NCBI RefSeq assembly: GCF_003071065.1
Contig: NZ_QCXX01000005.1
Coordinates: forward strand, 372,001-436,000
Reading direction: 5' to 3'
DNA: 64,000 nt
From: Sphingobacterium athyrii
GTDB lineage: Bacteria > Bacteroidota > Bacteroidia > Sphingobacteriales > Sphingobacteriaceae
This document shows, piece by piece, positions 44,577 to 53,311 of the stretch (position 1 is its first letter; every line of letters begins with the position of its first letter). The notes under the pieces were generated by a model, which was not told where the DNA came from, did no database searches, and worked only from the letters and a program-made list of their open reading frames with translations. Made by a program: the position numbers and the translations under genes.

Positions 44577-46898
44577 ATGTATGATTTAAAAAACATAGAG
44601 ACTTGGGAATCAAAGTTTGGATTGCTGCCAATCAAATTAGACCCTCTTATTCAGGAGGATAAGTTTCTGATGTTAAATGGAGGGGTTGGAGATTTTTGTT
44701 TGAGAACTTCGTCTTTTGAAAAAGGGAATATTGAGCAAATTTTCCAAGAATCATGGTCAACAAATACAAAAAACTTTTTATTTATTGGTGAAGATTCTAT
44801 TGAAGTAACCAATTGGTATGATAGCAAGATAGAAAATATTTCTAAAAGCAGAGTTAACTTAAATCTTGAACAATTTTATAAATATTTATCATCCAAATCA
44901 TATAAAACACAAAATGATGTTGTTCCCTTTATACTAGATATATTCAGACAACTTCGAAATATTACTTTTGAAAAGCAAGATTCTTCTGAAGCGATTAATT
45001 TATTATTTCATTTACTAATAAGTTTAGAAGAAGATTACACTCATATTGATACGAAAAAATGGGGAATATCTGAATCAAATTTTCCAGATAAATTTGACTA
45101 TTTCGTAGGGCTTATAAATCAAGGTGTGAGAAATATTAAGCCCAATCTAGATCTTATATTGAGGCACACTTCTGGAGTCTTATTTCAAGAGGCACATCGT
45201 GAAGTGATTTATTTTAATCCTCAGAGAGATTTATTTGGGGGTGTTTCTAGTAGATTAGAAACGAAATTAGATGCATATTCGAGTATCCATTATACACCAC
45301 AATATATTGCTAGAAGCATCGTTGAAAATGCACTTAAATCATTTGATTTAGAAACTAAAGAAATAAAAATTTTAGACCCTTCATGTGGTTCCTCAGAGTT
45401 TTTAATAGAGGTGCTAAAACAACTGAAAAATAAGAATTACAATGGGAAGATCACTGTAAAAGGGTTTGATACCTCAGATAGTGCTATTAGAACATCGAAC
45501 TTTTTATTGACGTATGAGAACCGTAAACAGTGGAACAATGAAATTGTAGTCGAAATAAAGAAGGTCAAAGATTCTTTGATTGAAGATTGGGGGAAAAATG
45601 ATATAATATTGATGAATCCTCCATTCGTTTCTTGGGAATTATTGAAGGAGAAAGAGAGTCGCGATAACGTCTTAAATATTTTGGAGGATGTTATTAAGAG
45701 AGCTCGACCAAATCAAGCGACAGCTTTTTTTTATAAAGCTTGTTTATCGCTTAATGATGGTGGCATAATTGGGTGTGTTTTACCAACATCTATATTTAAC
45801 TCGGAGATTTACCAAGAATTAAGAATCAAACTTAACAATGAGTTATCATTTAAGGTTTTAGCAAAGCTTGGAAACTATGTTTTTGAGGATGCTTTAACTG
45901 ATGTTAGTTTATTTATTGCAACAAAGGCACATTCGATATTATTACCTCAACTGCTATGGACGAGAAATGAAAAGGGTGTAGTTCAGGATGCGTTAAGGGA
46001 ATTTAGAAAAATGAATTCAAATAATGAACTATCTGTTGATAGTAAGTCTTATAGCATTTATACTCCTTCTCATTTTCCAATTTTGAATAAGAGCTGGAAG
46101 ATTATCTCCCTGAGGGAGAACGAATTTATAAAGGAGCTTGGTATTTTTAATAAAGCTGAAAAATTATCTCCTATTTCAGAGGTTTTTGATATCAATCAAG
46201 GAGCTCTTTTAGGAATAAAAAATGTTTTCAAGATTTCTTCTGATGACTATGAATTATTGCCAAAGCAAGAAAAAAAATATTTTCGCCCCATTTTGACTAA
46301 TAATTCGATTAGAAACGGAAAAATTTCGGTGTATGAATATGTTTGGTTCCCATATAATAAAAGCGGTTTAATTTTTAAAGATGAAAATGAGCTAGAGGAT
46401 TTGAGTTTTTTTAAAACAAATCTTTTGCAAAATAAAGAGATACTTGAAAAGAGAGCTGGTATCACTCATTGGTGGGCATTGACGAGACCTAGGAACTGGC
46501 AATTTATTAAAGAGCCTAGGTTATTTTCTTCAAGATTCGGAAGTTCAAGTTCATTTGGTTTTGATAAAGAAGGGAACTGTGTAATTGAAGAAGGTAATGC
46601 TTTCATTCCAAAAAGAACATTTGATTCTGCCGATTATTATTTTTATTTGGCTTGTTTTAGTAGTAGTGTATTTGACTTATTACTGTCGATATATTCTAAA
46701 CCGATAATGTCGGGTTATGATCTTGGTAAAATTCAAATCAAAAATATTCCTATTCCGAATATTAATAAAAATTTATTAAAACAAGAACCTGCTTATTTAA
46801 AATTAGTTCAACTTGGTGAAGAGTTGCAAAATGGAAATTCTATTGTTAAGCCAGTTATAGATGATATTTTGAGGTCCTATTTCTATCCGAATTTTTAA
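44577..46898 (+). CDS. N6-adenine DNA methylase, Eco57I/TaqI-like
   Basis: 773 aa. SAM-binding motif I is LDPSCGSSEFLIEVL (about residue 265) and the catalytic motif IV is NPPFVSW (about 346), the NPPF form of gamma-type adenine methylases. FDSADYYFYLACFSSSVFDLLL and the segment around IKNIPIPNIN fit a TaqI-like C-terminal target-recognition domain. The first ~230 residues have no recognised nuclease motif; I see no clear PD-(D/E)xK. A 208-aa gene follows 6 bp downstream. It may be a type IIG-like enzyme, an orphan methylase, or part of an unknown defence system. Confidence 0.85.
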   Translation: MYDLKNIETWESKFGLLPIKLDPLIQEDKFLMLNGGVGDFCLRTSSFEKGNIEQIFQESWSTNTKNFLFIGEDSIEVTNWYDSKIENISKSRVNLNLEQFYKYLSSKSYKTQNDVVPFILDIFRQLRNITFEKQDSSEAINLLFHLLISLEEDYTHIDTKKWGISESNFPDKFDYFVGLINQGVRNIKPNLDLILRHTSGVLFQEAHREVIYFNPQRDLFGGVSSRLETKLDAYSSIHYTPQYIARSIVENALKSFDLETKEIKILDPSCGSSEFLIEVLKQLKNKNYNGKITVKGFDTSDSAIRTSNFLLTYENRKQWNNEIVVEIKKVKDSLIEDWGKNDIILMNPPFVSWELLKEKESRDNVLNILEDVIKRARPNQATAFFYKACLSLNDGGIIGCVLPTSIFNSEIYQELRIKLNNELSFKVLAKLGNYVFEDALTDVSLFIATKAHSILLPQLLWTRNEKGVVQDALREFRKMNSNNELSVDSKSYSIYTPSHFPILNKSWKIISLRENEFIKELGIFNKAEKLSPISEVFDINQGALLGIKNVFKISSDDYELLPKQEKKYFRPILTNNSIRNGKISVYEYVWFPYNKSGLIFKDENELEDLSFFKTNLLQNKEILEKRAGITHWWALTRPRNWQFIKEPRLFSSRFGSSSSFGFDKEGNCVIEEGNAFIPKRTFDSADYYFYLACFSSSVFDLLLSIYSKPIMSGYDLGKIQIKNIPIPNINKNLLKQEPAYLKLVQLGEELQNGNSIVKPVIDDILRSYFYPNF

Positions 46899-46904
46899 AT
46901 ATTT

Positions 46905-47531
46905 ATGAGTGATTTTTTAGGAATTGTCGAAGCAATAAATAAAGAATGTAAGGTTTTATTTATTGAAAATTTTAAACTGTTGCCTTCAAAGGGGCATCAT
47001 AATATTTATGTATATAGAACTTTTGGAAACGCTTCGGCTTTAAATAGATATGATTATGAACCCGTTAAAGTGTTAAGATGGTTTGATAATTTTTGGGTTT
47101 ATGTTGAGGTCAAATTTATTATTGAAAAATCGAAAATAGTCAATAGAAATATTGAGAATACTCACACAAACATATCATTATCTGTTTATGAAGGACAAGA
47201 AGGGGATGATATGAAAATACAACTATTCCGTGCTGAATGGGATGATATGAATAATCCAGAGGAGAAACACTCACAGCCACATTGGCATATAACTTCCAGT
47301 CAAGCAATTGAGAAAACATTTGAAGAGTATTCCAGTCATTTTGATGATGGTGATTTCATTTCTTTATTGGAGAAGGAAAAAGATAAAGTTTTTGATGTAA
47401 AAAAAATCCATTTTGCAATGAATGGTAACTGGCAAGATAATCAGACCCATGTACACCCGATTAGGAGTGCCGATCAGGTTACGAAATGGCTCAAAGGATT
47501 ACTTGCCCATATAAGACTAGAACTAGTATAA
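46905..47531 (+). CDS. Unknown partner of the DNA methylase
   Basis: 208 aa, soluble and acidic. Histidine-rich motifs PHWHITSSQ (about residues 124-132) and HFAMNGNWQDNQTHVHPI (about 167-184) suggest a metal site. The C-terminus is VTKWLKGLLAHIRLELV. I do not recognise the family. The 6-bp gap to the methylase gene indicates co-translation, so the two probably act together; the terminator after it closes a two-gene operon. Confidence 0.6.
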   Translation: MSDFLGIVEAINKECKVLFIENFKLLPSKGHHNIYVYRTFGNASALNRYDYEPVKVLRWFDNFWVYVEVKFIIEKSKIVNRNIENTHTNISLSVYEGQEGDDMKIQLFRAEWDDMNNPEEKHSQPHWHITSSQAIEKTFEEYSSHFDDGDFISLLEKEKDKVFDVKKIHFAMNGNWQDNQTHVHPIRSADQVTKWLKGLLAHIRLELV

Positions 47532-47693
47532 TATTTATATAATCATTATTGAGAAACAGCTTTAAAATTTAAAAAAGTGTTTCCATATTACAGATTAACA
47601 ATCTTTTAAGTCCAATTAGTATGAATAGAATGGTTAAAGTAAATATTTAACATTGTTGCAAAGAAATCCTAAATAGACCATTATAAAAATTTT

Positions 47694-47740
47694 AAATCCC
47701 ACTCACGAAACCCTCCAAGTTTCAAGTGAGTGGGATTTTT
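47694..47740 (+). terminator. Terminator after methylase operon
   Basis: 13-bp perfect stem AAATCCCACTCAC / GTGAGTGGGATTT with an inner GAAAC/GTTTC stem, then T run. Confidence 0.9.
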
Positions 47741-47794
47741 AGTTAGATGTAGGACGAGTTATAAAGGTAGATGTAGGACGGTCGAAATCTTCTC

Positions 47795-48274
47795 TTACCA
47801 AAAGCGAAGCCACCTCGGCAGAAAAGAACATTTATTCTTTAATATCTCTTTTTTGACCAAAATCCCTTTTTCAAAGGTTAAATGGATCTCTTTCTTGTAC
47901 ACTGTATCGCAATAATCCTCACTAGTAAGCTTTACACGCTGTATTAATCTTATCTCTCCTGAAAACCATTCAGCAAAAACGTTCTGCTGATTTGGAAACA
48001 GATGATTAAGGCTAATACTTTTGGTCTCGTAGCATAATTCAGGGCTGAATTCATTTTTTTCAATTTGATAAATTCTGATCGCTCCAGAAAAATGAGTTAG
48101 AAACAACTTATTGTCTGAAATGACCCATAATCCACTATAACCCCTCCAACAATTAGAAGCTATTGGTTGAAATTCAATATTCTGCGTTTGTAAATATTGA
48201 TCCAATGGTTCGGCATAGAGACCTTGATACCTTTTTCCTTTATAAATGAATTCTTCGGGTTTTTGTGCCGTCAT
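47795..48274 (-). CDS. Unknown protein
   Basis: 159 aa from the ATG at 48274. A longer start at 48316 would run through a perfect 10-bp hairpin (48287-48311), so the internal ATG is preferred. Residues 1-140 are beta-rich with aromatic clusters (WRGYSGLWVISDNKLFLTHFSG) and no signal peptide. The C-terminus is basic-aromatic (LPRWLRFW). It resembles small hypothetical proteins that may be immunity-like, but I cannot assign it. It is transcribed toward the methylase terminator. Confidence 0.55.
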   Translation of the reverse strand: MTAQKPEEFIYKGKRYQGLYAEPLDQYLQTQNIEFQPIASNCWRGYSGLWVISDNKLFLTHFSGAIRIYQIEKNEFSPELCYETKSISLNHLFPNQQNVFAEWFSGEIRLIQRVKLTSEDYCDTVYKKEIHLTFEKGILVKKEILKNKCSFLPRWLRFW

Positions 48275-48286
48275 ACTTGTTGGTTT

Positions 48287-48311
48287 AATGCCTCTCGAAA
48301 TGAGAGGCATT
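48287..48311 (-). terminator. Perfect hairpin between two unknown genes
   Basis: AATGCCTCTC / GAGAGGCATT, 5-nt loop, between the 88-aa membrane gene and the 159-aa gene. Confidence 0.6.
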
Positions 48312-48340
48312 GTCATAATTTATTAAGTAGGGTAAATAAG

Positions 48341-48607
48341 TTAATCCCATTCATCCTCGGCAGAAATGCGCATTTCTATGAAGATTATTATTAATGCGTC
48401 GATTATCCAAAATGCAATTGTGCCTTCTTTATCAAAATTGAAGATACTTACTTGAAATACCCTTGTTATCGAATGAATGAAATCTTGTTCAGCTTTTAAA
48501 AGATATAACACAAAGCCGATGACGATTGACAATAGATAAGACGCGATTAGTAAAACGATTGTTATAAAAAATGGGGCCAGCAATTGAGCCATTCCTTTTG
48601 AATGCAT
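48341..48607 (-). CDS. Small membrane protein
   Basis: 88 aa with two or three spans (about residues 12-34 and 63-76). The N-terminus is short and the C-terminus acidic (SAEDEWD). There is no recognised motif. It sits 38 bp after the lipoprotein gene on the same strand and may form a unit with it. Confidence 0.55.
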   Translation of the reverse strand: MHSKGMAQLLAPFFITIVLLIASYLLSIVIGFVLYLLKAEQDFIHSITRVFQVSIFNFDKEGTIAFWIIDALIIIFIEMRISAEDEWD

Positions 48608-48645
48608 ACTTAAAAGTTTAATATTAGGATGAAGAAGTGTGAGGA

Positions 48646-49473
48646 TTATTCACACTGATAATTATATTTATAGATATCTGAGCTGTTCGGAATAACTTCT
48701 ATAACGTTTCCACTTTGGTCGGCTTTAGAATCGTAATATCGAGTTTTATTATCGGTATTATTAATAGGAGGAGTCATAGATTCCACCATATTTTTCGATG
48801 TAATTCCAAAATAACCCAGTGAATACAGGAGATTTTCACTGTCATCAACAGAAGATGCATTTTCAAATAATTCTAGATATGCTGAGTTATAAAGTGGAGC
48901 TTTAAATTTTGTGAAAGTGAATGTTTCTGTAAAAGTTCCTTTCAAGGTCTTTGGCTCATTTAATAATGAGGTTGTTCCCACGATTTTCACCAAATTTCCA
49001 TTCTCATAAATCAATTCTCGTGTAGTTTTAGTTGGGCCATAGAAATAATTGTCATCCTCAGATGTTATCAATGCTAATTGATTTGATGAATTATAGGAGT
49101 AATTGACCTGAGGTTCATTGGTATTGTAGGGATTCTTTCTAAGTGTGTTTATAATTAAACCTTTATTGTTCAATGTGTAAATTACATCGAGATCATCCTC
49201 AGAATATTTAATGGTATTGCTTTCATATGTAAATCTGCCAAATTTTATCGTGTTTTTATATTTCTTCTCAATCTTAGAAACTCGATTTTGTGAATCATAA
49301 TAGAACGTAGATGTCTCCTCATAATAAGTCCCTTGAGGCCCTTCACCTATTAATTGCACAAAAGACAATGTTTTACAATTCTTATTTTGTGGGTGTTCTT
49401 CGTCTGTTGGATTATTCTTAGAACAGCTTACAAATACACTGACGATCAGTAATAAAAAAGATATTTTTTTCAT
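48646..49473 (-). CDS. Lipoprotein with YD-like repeats
   Basis: 275 aa. Signal peptide with lipobox (VFVSCSKN, Cys about 17). The rest is a beta-strand-rich YxYDSQNRVSKIEK-type repeat region (TFYYDSQNRVSKIEKKYKN, YSYNSSNQLALITSED), like the RHS/YD-derived lipoproteins common in Bacteroidota. It is probably exported to the outer membrane. The function is unknown. Confidence 0.75.
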   Translation of the reverse strand: MKKISFLLLIVSVFVSCSKNNPTDEEHPQNKNCKTLSFVQLIGEGPQGTYYEETSTFYYDSQNRVSKIEKKYKNTIKFGRFTYESNTIKYSEDDLDVIYTLNNKGLIINTLRKNPYNTNEPQVNYSYNSSNQLALITSEDDNYFYGPTKTTRELIYENGNLVKIVGTTSLLNEPKTLKGTFTETFTFTKFKAPLYNSAYLELFENASSVDDSENLLYSLGYFGITSKNMVESMTPPINNTDNKTRYYDSKADQSGNVIEVIPNSSDIYKYNYQCE

Positions 49474-49886
49474 AAAATCTAATATGTATAAACCGCTTTG
49501 CCCAGAACGGTAGATCTTGATAAAGCGATGGGCATGAAATGTCGCTTATAAAAGTAAATTCATTTGTGAGTTGGGTTTTACGGGAATCCGTACTGTAATG
49601 GTCAATTCATTTAGGATGCTGATTTAACATCGATTCATCCCCTATCGATCGGTTAATAATAAAAAAGCGTGGGACGTAACCTAGAGCTGAATTGCTGAGA
49701 GAGGTACCTAGGAGAACCCTGCACAAACAAAACAGATAGGCACGTCCCACGCTTATATATAGCGTAGAACGTCACCTTATCCGCTCTTGTTGTGCAATTG
49801 AAAATTTCCTAGGTTTTCTCTTTCACAAGAACTTCAAGCTAACGCTTTATTTCTTCAATATTTTAATACAATACAAAGATAAATAA
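49474..49886. other. Noncoding region holding a structured RNA candidate
   Basis: 413 bp between the lipoprotein and RadC genes. It contains the 13-bp inverted repeat unit (49660-49754). I see no ORF. Confidence 0.5.
49660..49754 (-). ncRNA. Structured small RNA candidate
   Basis: Minus strand: AAGCGTGGGACGT (49754-49742) pairs perfectly with ACGTCCCACGCTT (49677-49665), enclosing about 64 nt with a CCTAG/CTAGG inner stem, and runs into TTTTTT at 49666-49661. The T run exists only on the minus strand, which sets the orientation. It lies downstream of the RadC gene on the same strand. Confidence 0.55.
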
Positions 49887-50354
49887 TTATTGATTATCAA
49901 TGTCAAAATATCCTTCATCTTTTAAACTGAGGTATTTGTCAGGCGTTACTATCAGATGGTCGCAGATTTCGATATCTAAGAACTTGCCTGCATCAATTGC
50001 TTTCTTTGTGATTGCTCTATCGGCAGAACTTGGTTGTAATTGCTCCGATGGATGATTGTGTGCCAGTATTATTTTAGAAGCAGATGCTTTCAGCGCAATG
50101 GAAAAGATAACTTTCATATCCACTGGAACGAAATCCTTGCCTCCTCTTGCTAGGTCTATAATTCCTAGTACCTTGTTCACATTGTTAAGCAAGATAACTT
50201 TAAACTCTTCTAAAAAGCTCATAACTGATCTGTCCCAGACCTGCATCAATATTTTGTAGGCTTGTTGTGAATTGGTAATTAATGGACATTCTGAAATTTT
50301 AAATTCGGGAACGAACTCGACCCGAATTTCTGAAACATTTAGTAGATTTTTCAT
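49887..50354 (-). CDS. RadC-like JAB/MPN domain protein
   Basis: 155 aa, a short RadC/JAMM protein. The metal motif is AHNHPSEQLQPSSADRAITKKA (HNHP about residues 99-102, Asp about 112), with the catalytic Glu expected near 49-50. The preceding helix-turn domain of full-length RadC is missing, as in many mobile-element RadC proteins. JAMM domains are metalloproteases or related; the role in elements is not known. It lies between the RNA candidate and the helicase gene. Confidence 0.85.
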   Translation of the reverse strand: MKNLLNVSEIRVEFVPEFKISECPLITNSQQAYKILMQVWDRSVMSFLEEFKVILLNNVNKVLGIIDLARGGKDFVPVDMKVIFSIALKASASKIILAHNHPSEQLQPSSADRAITKKAIDAGKFLDIEICDHLIVTPDKYLSLKDEGYFDIDNQ

Positions 50355-50493
50355 GGTTTGATTGTGTTTTTAATAAATGATTTCCAAGTAGGTTGACGTC
50401 GGGGGATGATAATTTACACCTGTCGTGCGTAAAACACATATATTAGATTCAATGGCTGTGCATTAACTTCGGATTATTTGCCAAACAGTGCCT

Positions 50494-50640
50494 TATTCTA
50501 TTAGAGAGGGGGCGTTTATAAAAGGTAGGTATATAGGTATTTACGAATTAGGTAAAAAACAGATTACTATAATTATTTGATATATAGCGAAATAAAGTGG
50601 ATGACTTTTCTAGACTAGAAATGCCCTCTAATTGAAAAAG
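50494..50640. repeat. Unit C: outward-facing motif pair
   Basis: TATTCTATTAGAGAGGG (50494-50510) and CCCTCTAATTGAAAAAG (50624-50640). It has the same ends as units A and B but in reverse order, with a different interior. Confidence 0.4.
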
Positions 50641-50698
50641 CAATATTTTTCGGTTGGGATCAGGTTATTATATTAACCGCTTTCAAGACACCTGCAAA

Positions 50699-50762
50699 GC
50701 AAAAAACAGGCTCAAAAATTTCATCCTCCGTATGGATTAGAAATTTTTGAAATCCTGTTTTT
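50699..50762 (-). terminator. Long hairpin between RadC and helicase genes
   Basis: AAAAACAGG / CCTGTTTTT and AAAAATTTC / GAAATTTTT arms with a central ATCC/GGAT loop stem. It could terminate the helicase gene or cap the RadC leader. Confidence 0.6.
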
Positions 50763-50776
50763 ATATCGATGATTTG

Positions 50777-50831
50777 AGAACAGTAATTTTCCCCAAAAGC
50801 CCCTTTTTAGGGGCCGGGAATTTACTGTTCC
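50777..50831 (-). terminator. Second hairpin after helicase gene
   Basis: GAACAGTAA / TTACTGTTC outer stem and GCCCC / GGGGC inner stem, 7 bp beyond the helicase stop. No T run, so its role is unsure. Confidence 0.5.
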
Positions 50832-50837
50832 GACAGG

Positions 50838-52631
50838 CTATTTATGTGATAAGATAGTATGCTTCCATATTTTCTTCTCTTTTCTTCTTTCACTTATATC
50901 CATAAAGTTTCGAGCTTCTTCGATGGTGGATCTGATTGAGAGGTTATGTTTTTTAATCAAAGTACTAAAAACATTCCTTAATTCTTTACCTTCAAATTTG
51001 GATCCAATAGGGAAGGTATTTCTCATTTCCTCTATGAATTCAAAATCACTTCGTTCGGCTTCTATACGCTTCGCTTTGATTAGTTTTTCAACATCCCTTT
51101 TTGTGTTGCATCCATCTAATTCTTCCATTAATCCCAATTCAGCAACCTTAATAAGTTCAGAATAGTAGAACCTGTAGGATGAATAGATTTCCGCATGAAT
51201 TCTCTGGCTTTTACCATCGTCTTTACTCTTTTCATAAGCGGTCATTATCCTTTTAAAATCCCCTATCCTAGACTTATATGTCTTAAATACTTTGCCAGTA
51301 ACTATGTCATCCGAGCTTACGTAAAAGGGCTGACTGGTATGATTGACTTGAAAATAGTTGATATCGGTATTTATAATCCTTGTTTTTATATACTCATTTA
51401 CAATGGACTCCTCTTCAGTATAATAGTACTTTGTCCGGTTATGATAAATGAAATTATCATATTTGAAATAGCTCTTTTTCCCGAATTCGTCCAGAAATTC
51501 ATTGAAAGGGAGAGTTTTTAAAGTGAGTTTTAATACTTCCTTTACAGCCTTATTAGTTGTTGTCCTCTCATACTGAAAAATGGTGTTATAAATTCTTTCT
51601 GCACAATTTAGAAACGTCTCAGCGTCATCGATAGATTTACAGTTCAGGTTTTTATCAAAGTTTGTTAAGATGGATACGTTTGTCTGACATGCCCGATTTC
51701 TAAATCGTCCAATTATCTGTATCGCATCAGAATGAGGGTCGATCACCGAATGCTCTGCAATATTGAGGTCTGTAATAATATATACGTCGGCATCATAAGC
51801 GATATTTATATCAACGGCCGTGAAAAATCGACAGGTAAAGAAGTTGAATTTCTTAAAAGTATTTTCTTCAATTTCAGCGTAGGCTGATACGCTTTCGCTG
51901 ATACCATCAAGAGCTTTTTCAGAACAATAAATTGCGCTCTCAGATTTGATTTTTAGGAGGTTTATTATTTTCTCCACACCTCTAGTACTATTGAAAAATA
52001 TGAATTTCTTATTCTGAGAATCTTTCGCAAGGTTATTGAACAACTCATACACATTATTTGTAGTGTATAAATTTATAGGCTTAGCAATATCATAATCTGG
52101 TATTATTGATATTTCTTCAAATCCGTTTTCTATAAACCTCGGATCTGATGGTCTGACGGCTGTAGCTGAAATAAAGGACTTTCCCTTGTGATCAAAAAAG
52201 TAACCTAAGGGGTTTACAATATCCTCTCTATAATCAATATCTTTCGTTACTTTATCGCATTCGTCAAATAATACAAAGAAATCTTCTAAAATATTGTAAG
52301 GGGTCTGGTTAAACCATGTTGCTTGCATTATCTTGATGTATGATTCCGGTGTTACAATTAGCTTTTTGTATTCAATTGAGGTATCGTTGAGATATTGCTC
52401 AATCATCTTCACCGAAACGTCCTTATAAATACCCAAAGCCTTGGTGTGTGTACGACACTTTTTTATAATAACAGGAACATTTGGTTCGATGATTATAGAG
52501 TGGCGTTTTGCTTTAAGTTCCAATGTAGTTGCACCAATTCCAGTCAGGTTTTTATAAATAATAGTATTCGATGGAATTTCTGGAATAATATCGCCTAAAA
52601 ATTGATTTTTTGAAATCTTTAGATTTTTCAT
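50838..52631 (-). CDS. Degenerate SF2 DEAD/DEAH-like helicase
   Basis: 597 aa. Helicase landmarks: Walker-A-like LTGIGATTLE (about 29-38, lacking the canonical Lys), DEAH-position DECD (123-126), SAT (155-157) and the motif VI-like QIIGRFRNRA (305-314). A non-standard N-terminus (GIGATT) suggests either altered ATP binding or a divergent P-loop. The C-terminal half has no known domain. Such proteins are common on Bacteroidota integrative elements and may act in replication or excision. Confidence 0.7.
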   Translation of the reverse strand: MKNLKISKNQFLGDIIPEIPSNTIIYKNLTGIGATTLELKAKRHSIIIEPNVPVIIKKCRTHTKALGIYKDVSVKMIEQYLNDTSIEYKKLIVTPESYIKIMQATWFNQTPYNILEDFFVLFDECDKVTKDIDYREDIVNPLGYFFDHKGKSFISATAVRPSDPRFIENGFEEISIIPDYDIAKPINLYTTNNVYELFNNLAKDSQNKKFIFFNSTRGVEKIINLLKIKSESAIYCSEKALDGISESVSAYAEIEENTFKKFNFFTCRFFTAVDINIAYDADVYIITDLNIAEHSVIDPHSDAIQIIGRFRNRACQTNVSILTNFDKNLNCKSIDDAETFLNCAERIYNTIFQYERTTTNKAVKEVLKLTLKTLPFNEFLDEFGKKSYFKYDNFIYHNRTKYYYTEEESIVNEYIKTRIINTDINYFQVNHTSQPFYVSSDDIVTGKVFKTYKSRIGDFKRIMTAYEKSKDDGKSQRIHAEIYSSYRFYYSELIKVAELGLMEELDGCNTKRDVEKLIKAKRIEAERSDFEFIEEMRNTFPIGSKFEGKELRNVFSTLIKKHNLSIRSTIEEARNFMDISERRKEKKIWKHTILSHK

Positions 52632-52671
52632 CTGAATTTAAATTAGGGGGAGGTTTCCCTCCCCTTTTAGA

Positions 52672-53124
52672 TTAAAGTTGTGTTTCGGATTCTTTTTGGT
52701 TTTTAATCGCTTTTGCGTTGTTTTTGATGATTTCAAAGTCATTATTTTCTTCATCAGCTGAGGCCTCTGCGATCAATCCTTCAAGATCAACTTCAATTTT
52801 ATGTGTTGCTAATAAGGCTCTAAATTTATCAAAACCATCAAAGCAGATAACTGTATAGCTGGTTCCGCCACCATTTACAAATCGAAGATTTACGTAGACA
52901 AATGTGATTTGATCTTCTTCTGTAGTGTAATCAAATGGAGATAGTTGTATTGGCACTCCATTCTGTAAATCTGAGAATAATTTTTCCAGTTTACGTTTCT
53001 CAAATTTTGATAATTTAGAAAGATGCTCTGTAAAAGATACTTTCGTTATAATCCCATTTTTAGGGTTATTTTCAACAAAAAAAGTTTTGTTGTTAATAGA
53101 TTTTATTTTAAAATCTTTCATCAT
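52672..53124 (-). CDS. Unknown element protein
   Basis: 150 aa. Residues about 36-50 are charged helical (SKFEKRKLEKLFSDL), followed by a strand-rich part (ITFVYVNLRFVNGGGTSYTVICFDGFD) and an acidic Lys/Glu tail. No family is recognised. It is 40 bp upstream of the helicase gene on the same strand, a likely operon partner. Confidence 0.55.
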   Translation of the reverse strand: MMKDFKIKSINNKTFFVENNPKNGIITKVSFTEHLSKLSKFEKRKLEKLFSDLQNGVPIQLSPFDYTTEEDQITFVYVNLRFVNGGGTSYTVICFDGFDKFRALLATHKIEVDLEGLIAEASADEENNDFEIIKNNAKAIKNQKESETQL

Positions 53125-53311
53125 CTAATCGTGTAAAAATAATATTTTTGTCAACCCAGTTCGTCTCCACATCAACACTTGGCGCCTTATTGTTTTTGTG
53201 TTATCCCTTTCGGACAATACAAAGGTGCAAACAACGAAATAGGGGGCAATCTTTTCGTTTTTTAAAGATCACCCCCCATTGAAAATAAGGTTAAAAAAAT
53301 CTTGAAGGAAT

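Larger units (their letters stand above)
50355..50837. other. Noncoding region between RadC and helicase genes
   Basis: 483 bp with motif unit C (50494-50640) and two long hairpins (50699-50762 and 50777-50831). I see no ORF. Confidence 0.5.
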
